Below are positions 59,864-64,000 of a stretch of 64,000 nt of DNA, piece after piece. The stretch is from Bartonella sp. DGB1 (GTDB lineage Bacteria; Pseudomonadota; Alphaproteobacteria; Rhizobiales; Rhizobiaceae), in NCBI RefSeq assembly GCF_041345015.1, contig NZ_CP166769.1, positions 1 to 64,000 of the forward strand. The letters are read 5' to 3'. The position numbers and the translations under genes were made by a program. Under the pieces are notes generated by a model, which ran no database searches, was not told the DNA's origin, and was given only the letters and a program-made list of their open reading frames with translations. The stretch's first letter is position 1, and each line of letters starts with the position of its first letter.

Positions 59864-60250
59864 TTATGTCTCATAATTTTTTCCATAAATAGCCTTTTTT
59901 AATGATTCAACTAAAGATTTAAAATCGGCATCATAGGCGGTTTTTTTAGCTATTATAACAAAAATTTTATTTTTGCATTTTTCTAGATCAATATTAGCTC
60001 TGATAGCCTCTTTAAGTCTTCTTTTTATTCTATTTCTAGTTACAGCGTTACCATTTTTTTTAGATACAGTAAAGCCGAATTTTGCGCTAGCTATCTTATT
60101 ACTACAAGCAGTATTATTGTTTGTAGTTAGGCTTTCCACAATAAAAAATGGAGAAAAGTACCTAGTTTTTCCTCCATTATTTATTTTTGGGGTATTTTTT
60201 ACAGCTAAAAATTCCTTGCGTTTTTTTAATGTTTCGAGATTTTTAGCCAT
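59864..60250 (-). CDS. rnpA: Ribonuclease P protein component
   Basis: Protein cofactor of RNase P in tRNA 5' maturation. The start is taken as the ATG at 60250 (MAKNLETLKKRKEFLAV, 128 residues); a TTG at 60259 directly abuts the rpmH stop and is less likely. The RNA-binding signature FTVSKKNGNAVTRNRIKRRLKEAIR is intact. An inserted Asn/Thr-rich stretch (about residues 35-55) is longer than usual. The RNase P RNA gene is not in this window. Confidence 0.92.
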   Translation of the reverse strand: MAKNLETLKKRKEFLAVKNTPKINNGGKTRYFSPFFIVESLTTNNNTACSNKIASAKFGFTVSKKNGNAVTRNRIKRRLKEAIRANIDLEKCKNKIFVIIAKKTAYDADFKSLVESLKKAIYGKNYET

Positions 60251-60259
60251 TATAATCAA

Positions 60260-60394
60260 TTAAGCAGTGATATTGCTACGTCCACGATTTCTGCGAGCAG
60301 CTACTACTCTACGTCCGCTAGGGGTTGCCATACGAGCGCGGAAACCATGACGACGTTTTCTAACTAATTTTGATGGTTGATATGTGCGTTTCAT
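60260..60394 (-). CDS. rpmH: 50S ribosomal protein L34
   Basis: A 44-residue ribosomal protein: [18 protein letters not shown], then [17 protein letters not shown] and [10 protein letters not shown]. It matches L34 over its whole length. It is followed directly by rnpA. There is no clear Shine-Dalgarno; a small G/C-rich hairpin (60404-60418, arms GTCGC and GCGAC) lies about 10 bp upstream of the ATG. Confidence 0.97.
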   Translation of the reverse strand: MKRTYQPSKLVRKRRHGFRARMATPSGRRVVAARRNRGRSNITA

Positions 60395-60454
60395 TATTAT
60401 AATGTCGCGGAGTGCGACCCTTCTTTTAGCGTTAACATTATTAAAATATCTTAC

Positions 60455-60483
60455 TTATTAACAAATTTTTGTTAATAAGTCAA
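60455..60483 (-). promoter_or_regulatory. Putative rpmH promoter inside an inverted repeat
   Basis: On the minus strand TTGACT (complement of 60478-60483) is followed after 17 bp by TAATAA (complement of 60455-60460). The spacing is ideal and the boxes are good. An 11-bp inverted repeat (CTTATTAACAA at 60454-60464, complement at 60469-60479) covers almost the same interval, so an operator role is possible. Confidence 0.5.
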
Positions 60484-60543
60484 TCATTGCCTTCTAAGGG
60501 GGGAAAAAATAGTCTAGGATAGATTAAATTGTAGGCAATAGTA

Positions 60544-61641
60544 ATGCAACAAAAGCTTAATGATCAAATTTTTTATTATCTTAAAAAGATTCCATCTCCT
60601 AATATTGAAGTTAATATAGTTGATGCGGGGTTGGTTAGTAAGGCTTTTATTACCCATGATAAAATTTACCTTTCTATAAATGTTATTCCTGCTCCAGATG
60701 GTTTTTTTGAACAATTAATTCAAATAATCAAAAATAAATTATCTGTAATAGCTCCAGATTATCAGGCTATTATTAGTTTAACTAAAGAAAAAAAAACTTT
60801 AGATAGTGAAAAATTCTCTACAAAAACTCTTCCAACGCCACAAGCTTTACCAGGAGTAAAATTTATTATTGCAGTTGCTTCTGGAAAGGGAGGTGTGGGC
60901 AAATCAACTATAGCTTTTAATTTGTCTTTGGCTTTAGCTAAGCAGGGTTTAAAAGTAGGTTTAATGGATGCAGATATTTATGGTCCATCTTTACCATTGT
61001 TAACGGGGCTTAAGCAAAAACCAGCAGTAGATGATAATAAACGACTAATTCCTCTGCAAGCTTGGGGTCTTAAATTGATGTCTATTGGATTTTTAATTAA
61101 TCAGAATGAGGCAGCAATTTGGCGTGGTCCTATGGTTATGGGCGCAGTTCGTCAAATGTTAAAAGAAGTTAGTTGGGCGCCTCTTGATATATTAGTAATA
61201 GATATGCCTCCTGGGACTGGTGATGCACAATTGACTATTATACAACAGATTAAATTAGATGGAGCAATTATTGTTTCTACTCCTCAAGAAATGGCGCTTG
61301 TGGATGCTAGGCGAGCGATCACTATGTTTAATAAATTAGCTATTAACATACTTGGAATAATTGAAAATATGAGTTATTTTGTTGCACCTGATACAGGGGT
61401 TAGTTACGATATATTTGGCAAAGGGGGGGCAAAAAATTTAGCTTCTCAGCAAAATATAAAATTTTTAGCGGAATTACCATTTTCTTTACCTTTGAGAACT
61501 TCCGCAGATGCGGGTGAACCGCTAGTGCAACAAATAGAGCAACAACATGATATATGTGAAATTAATAAAAATTTTGTAGAGATAGCCGCACAGATTATGC
61601 AGAATTTGCTAAGTAATAGAGGGACTGAGAATGAAAGATAA
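60544..61641 (+). CDS. apbC: Mrp/ApbC-family iron-sulfur cluster carrier ATPase
   Basis: P-loop ATPase that binds and delivers Fe-S clusters. The 365-residue product has an N-terminal MIP18/DUF59-like domain (about residues 1-75), a linker, then the ATPase with deviant Walker A VASGKGGVGKSTIAFNLS, MDADIYGPSLPLLTG, WRGPMVMGAVRQML, DIMPPGTGD-like IDMPPGTGDAQLTI and PQEMALVDARRAI. The usual C-terminal CxxC is not obvious: IENMSYFVAPDTG replaces the common ENMSYFxCPxC segment, which suggests altered cluster binding. It overlaps pyrF by 11 bp. Confidence 0.92.
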   Translation: MQQKLNDQIFYYLKKIPSPNIEVNIVDAGLVSKAFITHDKIYLSINVIPAPDGFFEQLIQIIKNKLSVIAPDYQAIISLTKEKKTLDSEKFSTKTLPTPQALPGVKFIIAVASGKGGVGKSTIAFNLSLALAKQGLKVGLMDADIYGPSLPLLTGLKQKPAVDDNKRLIPLQAWGLKLMSIGFLINQNEAAIWRGPMVMGAVRQMLKEVSWAPLDILVIDMPPGTGDAQLTIIQQIKLDGAIIVSTPQEMALVDARRAITMFNKLAINILGIIENMSYFVAPDTGVSYDIFGKGGAKNLASQQNIKFLAELPFSLPLRTSADAGEPLVQQIEQQHDICEINKNFVEIAAQIMQNLLSNRGTENER

Positions 61642-62323
61642 GTTGATAGTTGGTTTAGATGTTGAGAATGTAAATCAAGCTCAAACTTTAGTTAGTAAAT
61701 TAGGTGATGAGGTAAATTTTTACAAAATTGGCTATCAATTAGCTTTTGCAGGTGGTCTGGATTTTGCTAGAGAATTAATAGCCGATGGTAAAAAAATATT
61801 TCTAGATATGAAGTTATTAGATATTGGAAATACTATTACACATGCAGTTGAAAATATAGCTAAAATGGGGGTAGATATGCTAACCATCCATGCTTATCCT
61901 GAGGCTATGCGCGCAGCTGTTACTGCGGCGAAAAACAGTAATATTTGTTTGTTAGGTGTTACTGTGTTAACCTCTATGGATGATCAAGATTTGGCTAATG
62001 CTGGTTATGGAGAAGGAGTGACAACATTAGTTGTGCGCAGAGCTTTGCAAGCTAAAGATATAGGTATGGGCGGTATTGTTACCTCGGCTTTAGAAGTTCA
62101 GCATATTAGACATCTTATAGGTCAAAATATGGTTATTGTAACGCCAGGAGTTAGGCTTGAAAATAGTGACAAAGATGATCAAAAAAGAGTGTTAACTCCT
62201 AGAAAAGCTGTAGAGTCTGGAGCAAATTATATTGTTATGGCACGTCCAATAATTAAAGCTGAAGATCCAATCGAAGTAGTTAAGTTAGTAAAAAAAGATA
62301 TGCAGCTGGCAAAAAGTGAGTAA
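61631..62323 (+). CDS. pyrF: Orotidine 5'-phosphate decarboxylase
   Basis: Last step of UMP synthesis. The 230-residue product has LIVGLDVENVNQAQTL, FYKIGYQLAFAGG, the catalytic D-x-K-x-x-D in FLDMKLLDIGNTI, TIHAYPEAMRAAV, VTVLTSMDDQDL, VTPGVRL and the phosphate-binding YIVMARPIIKAEDP. The usual GRxI is ARPI here, a minor change. Both ends overlap neighbours (apbC and rsmI), so this is a tightly packed operon. Confidence 0.94.
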   Translation: MKDKLIVGLDVENVNQAQTLVSKLGDEVNFYKIGYQLAFAGGLDFARELIADGKKIFLDMKLLDIGNTITHAVENIAKMGVDMLTIHAYPEAMRAAVTAAKNSNICLLGVTVLTSMDDQDLANAGYGEGVTTLVVRRALQAKDIGMGGIVTSALEVQHIRHLIGQNMVIVTPGVRLENSDKDDQKRVLTPRKAVESGANYIVMARPIIKAEDPIEVVKLVKKDMQLAKSE

Positions 62324-63206
62324 TCGTAGTTATTTTATTGAATCATATGAATTTAAAGTTCCTTCTCTTCCTGTAGCTTTATATCTTGTAGCTACTCCAA
62401 TTGGAAATTTAAACGATATTACTATTAGAGCCTTACAAACTTTAGCGGCTGTAGATTATGTTGCTTGTGAAGATACTAGAAAAACAGGATTTTTGCTTAA
62501 AGCTTTTGCTATTAATAATAAGTTAATATCTTATCATGAATATAGTCATGATAAGATAGAAGATAAATTATTGGACATATTACAGTCAGGCAAATCAATA
62601 GCTCTTGTTTCTGATGCGGGTACTCCATTAGTATCAGATCCAGGTTTTAAATTAGTTCAGAGAGCTTTAGAGTATAATATAAAAGTTATTCCTATTCCAG
62701 GAGCATCTTCTGTGCTTAGTGCTTTGATTGCGTCTGGATTACCGACGGATAAATTTAACTTTGTTGGTTTTCTATCTTCTAAAAAAAATATGCGTTTAAA
62801 ACAATTAGAGGAAATGAAAAATCAAACAGCTTCCATAGTTGGATTTGAGAGTCCGCACAGATTATTGGAATCTTTACAAGATATGATTGATATATTTGGA
62901 GGTTCGAAAATAATTTCGCTTGCTAGGGAACTTACTAAAAAATTTGAAGAAATTCACACAGATACGATAGAGAATATTTATCAGCTCTATAATAATAGGG
63001 ATAAAATAAGAGGTGAATTTGTATTTGTTATATCATCATGCTCGAAACAAGATCTTTTCACTGATGTGCTAGAAGTTGATAAGTTATTATTAACTTTAAG
63101 TAATGATATGTCTTTATCTAAAGCGGCTGCTCAAGCTTCAGTTATGACAGGACAAAAAAAATCAGAATTATATAAAAGATTGTTAGATATCAAAAAAGAT
63201 GACTAA
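62316..63206 (+). CDS. rsmI: 16S rRNA 2'-O-ribose C1402 methyltransferase RsmI
   Basis: Methylates the ribose of C1402 in the decoding centre. The 296-residue product starts at a GTG overlapping pyrF. Hallmarks: LYLVATPIGNLNDITIRAL, CEDTRKTGFLL, YHEYSHDK, ALVSDAGTPLVSDPGFKLV, IPIPGASSVLSALIASGLPTDKFNFVGFL, ESPHRLLESL and LARELTKKFEE. yraN begins inside its 3' end, a conserved pairing in proteobacteria. Confidence 0.95.
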   Translation: MSNRSYFIESYEFKVPSLPVALYLVATPIGNLNDITIRALQTLAAVDYVACEDTRKTGFLLKAFAINNKLISYHEYSHDKIEDKLLDILQSGKSIALVSDAGTPLVSDPGFKLVQRALEYNIKVIPIPGASSVLSALIASGLPTDKFNFVGFLSSKKNMRLKQLEEMKNQTASIVGFESPHRLLESLQDMIDIFGGSKIISLARELTKKFEEIHTDTIENIYQLYNNRDKIRGEFVFVISSCSKQDLFTDVLEVDKLLLTLSNDMSLSKAAAQASVMTGQKKSELYKRLLDIKKDD

Positions 63207-63573
63207 TAAAAAAAATAAACTTAGATGTTATAAAAAAGGTGTTAGAGCTGAAAAAATAGCTGCTTTTTGGTTAATGCTGAAAGGCTATAAAATTTTATCT
63301 CGTAGATATAAAACTAAGTTAGGTGAAATTGATATAATAGCTAAAAAAGGAAATTTAATTGCCATAATTGAAGTAAAATATCGTTATTCAGTAACAGAAG
63401 CTATGCAAGCAATTGGTTATTATAATGAAATAAGAATAGAGAGAGCAAGCGATCTTTGGCTTGCTCGACGTAAAGATAGATATAATCTATCTTTACGTTA
63501 TGATTTAATCATAATATCTCCATGGCGCTTTCCAAAACATATAAAAGCAATTTTTTTAGCAAAAAATAAATAA
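63199..63573 (+). CDS. yraN: YraN family (UPF0102) endonuclease-like protein
   Basis: A 124-residue protein of the UPF0102 family with a restriction-endonuclease-like fold. The motif KTKLGEIDIIAKKGNLIAIIEVKYR contains the Asp and Glu-x-Lys of the nuclease core. GVRAEKIAAFWLMLKGYKIL precedes it. Function in the cell is not established; the link to rsmI (8-bp overlap) is widespread. Confidence 0.9.
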   Translation: MTNKKNKLRCYKKGVRAEKIAAFWLMLKGYKILSRRYKTKLGEIDIIAKKGNLIAIIEVKYRYSVTEAMQAIGYYNEIRIERASDLWLARRKDRYNLSLRYDLIIISPWRFPKHIKAIFLAKNK

Positions 63574-63595
63574 ATGTTTGGAATATAATATTAAA

Positions 63596-64000
63596 TTATG
63601 CGTCTTTAGTAGAATATGGTGATTTACCATATTTATTGTCTTGTGTATCGCCTTTAAAACAACAAATTATAATAATAATGATTGATAATATAAGACCAAT
63701 TACATTAAGAGTACTCATGATGCTAGCTTCTAAGCTAGAATAATCTATAAATTGTAAATTGTCTTGTGTATAATCTCCTAGTGTGCCATAAAATGTAAAT
63801 TCTAATATAAAACTGAAAACAGCGATTCCTACACTTATATATTCTATAAGCCCACTCCTATTAAGGTCATGTAAGCGACGTACAGTAAGTGATGTTTGTG
63901 CTACACCTAAAATAAAAATTAAGAATAGTACCAGTAAAGCTGTCAATAGTCTTACGGAGATGGAGGCGTCTAGATTAACATTATCTGGTTCTAACATAGC
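63596..64000 (-). CDS. DUF805-family membrane protein, cut by the window edge
   Basis: The minus-strand frame is open to the last base, so the ATG at 63997 may be internal. The visible 133-134 residues contain three hydrophobic segments and the DUF805 signature VRRLHDLNRSGL followed by a C-terminal CCFKGDTQDNKYGKSP motif. DUF805 proteins normally start with a membrane helix preceded by an Arg/Trp-rich segment; that part is not seen, supporting truncation. Function is unknown. Confidence 0.75.
   Translation of the reverse strand, partial: AMLEPDNVNLDASISVRLLTALLVLFLIFILGVAQTSLTVRRLHDLNRSGLIEYISVGIAVFSFILEFTFYGTLGDYTQDNLQFIDYSSLEASIMSTLNVIGLILSIIIIIICCFKGDTQDNKYGKSPYSTKDA

Noticed and set aside
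60514-60714. Minus-strand ORF divergent to apbC
   Set aside because: It mostly overlaps the conserved apbC 5' end and has no domain or start signal.

Overview
This 64 kb window is chromosomal DNA from an AT-rich alphaproteobacterium, most likely a member of the Rhizobiales (Hyphomicrobiales) with a reduced, host-associated style of genome. Three things support this. Base composition is very AT-rich, with A/T-ending codons and long A/T runs. The local gene orders are ones I associate with Rhizobiales: mdh-sucC-sucD-sucA-sucB-lpdA beside zapE and an Inh/Omp19-type lipoprotein; dapF-mtaB-ftsY-yciB; parB-parA-rsmG-mnmG-mnmE-rho-hemJ-hemE followed by ppsR-maf-aroE-coaE-dnaQ; and ftsK-lolA-xthA. 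Some expected neighbours are missing: argH between tlpA and lysA, rimM-trmD-rplS after rpsP, and holA-like genes after parB. I see no tRNA, rRNA, CRISPR array, prophage or insertion sequence. The genus cannot be named from this sequence alone.

Layout. Positions 1-8.7 kb hold the 3' part of ftsK (cut by the window edge), lolA, xthA, then ftsE-ftsX, rpsP and ffh, a carbonic anhydrase and a cysteine-cluster protein. Positions 8.9-16.5 kb carry the large NAD-glutamate dehydrogenase, lysA, a TlpA-like thioredoxin and a YihY membrane protein. Positions 16.6-25.4 kb encode the lower TCA cycle: E3, E2 and E1 of 2-oxoglutarate dehydrogenase, succinyl-CoA synthetase and malate dehydrogenase. Positions 25.5-31 kb hold zapE, the lipoprotein, dapF, mtaB, ftsY and yciB. 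Positions 31-41.4 kb hold a RecD-like helicase and the origin-proximal block parB to hemE, all on the minus strand. Positions 41.45-41.90 kb are a gene-free, extremely AT-rich gap with DnaA-box-like sites, the probable oriC. Positions 41.9-50 kb (ppsR to cls) all run the other way, on the plus strand. The last 14 kb hold an endonuclease-family protein, a Bax-inhibitor-family protein, a three-gene L-fucose-type sugar module, gpmA-dapB, a GST, the yihA-yidC-rnpA-rpmH block, and mrp-pyrF-rsmI-yraN.

How it fits together. The centre of the window is a replication and segregation module: a putative origin, a ParA/ParB pair and three parS palindromes, one of them inside the rsmG coding sequence. Metabolism points to amino-acid use (glutamate to 2-oxoglutarate to the TCA cycle), lysine/peptidoglycan precursor synthesis (dapB, dapF, lysA) and haem synthesis.

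The most interesting observations are: (1) PolA, whose 3'-5' exonuclease domain has lost all four metal ligands; (2) a degenerate duplicate of the parB 3' end beside the helicase gene; (3) a 16-copy perfect heptamer repeat that supplies the yciB stop codon and has stops in all six frames; (4) a block of about 120-bp degenerate tandem repeats after cls; (5) nested inverted repeats after dnaQ that may be a small structured RNA; (6) a terminator-like leader hairpin before ffh; (7) a truncated L-fucose pathway. I found no convincing novel multi-gene system; most of the window is conserved housekeeping DNA.
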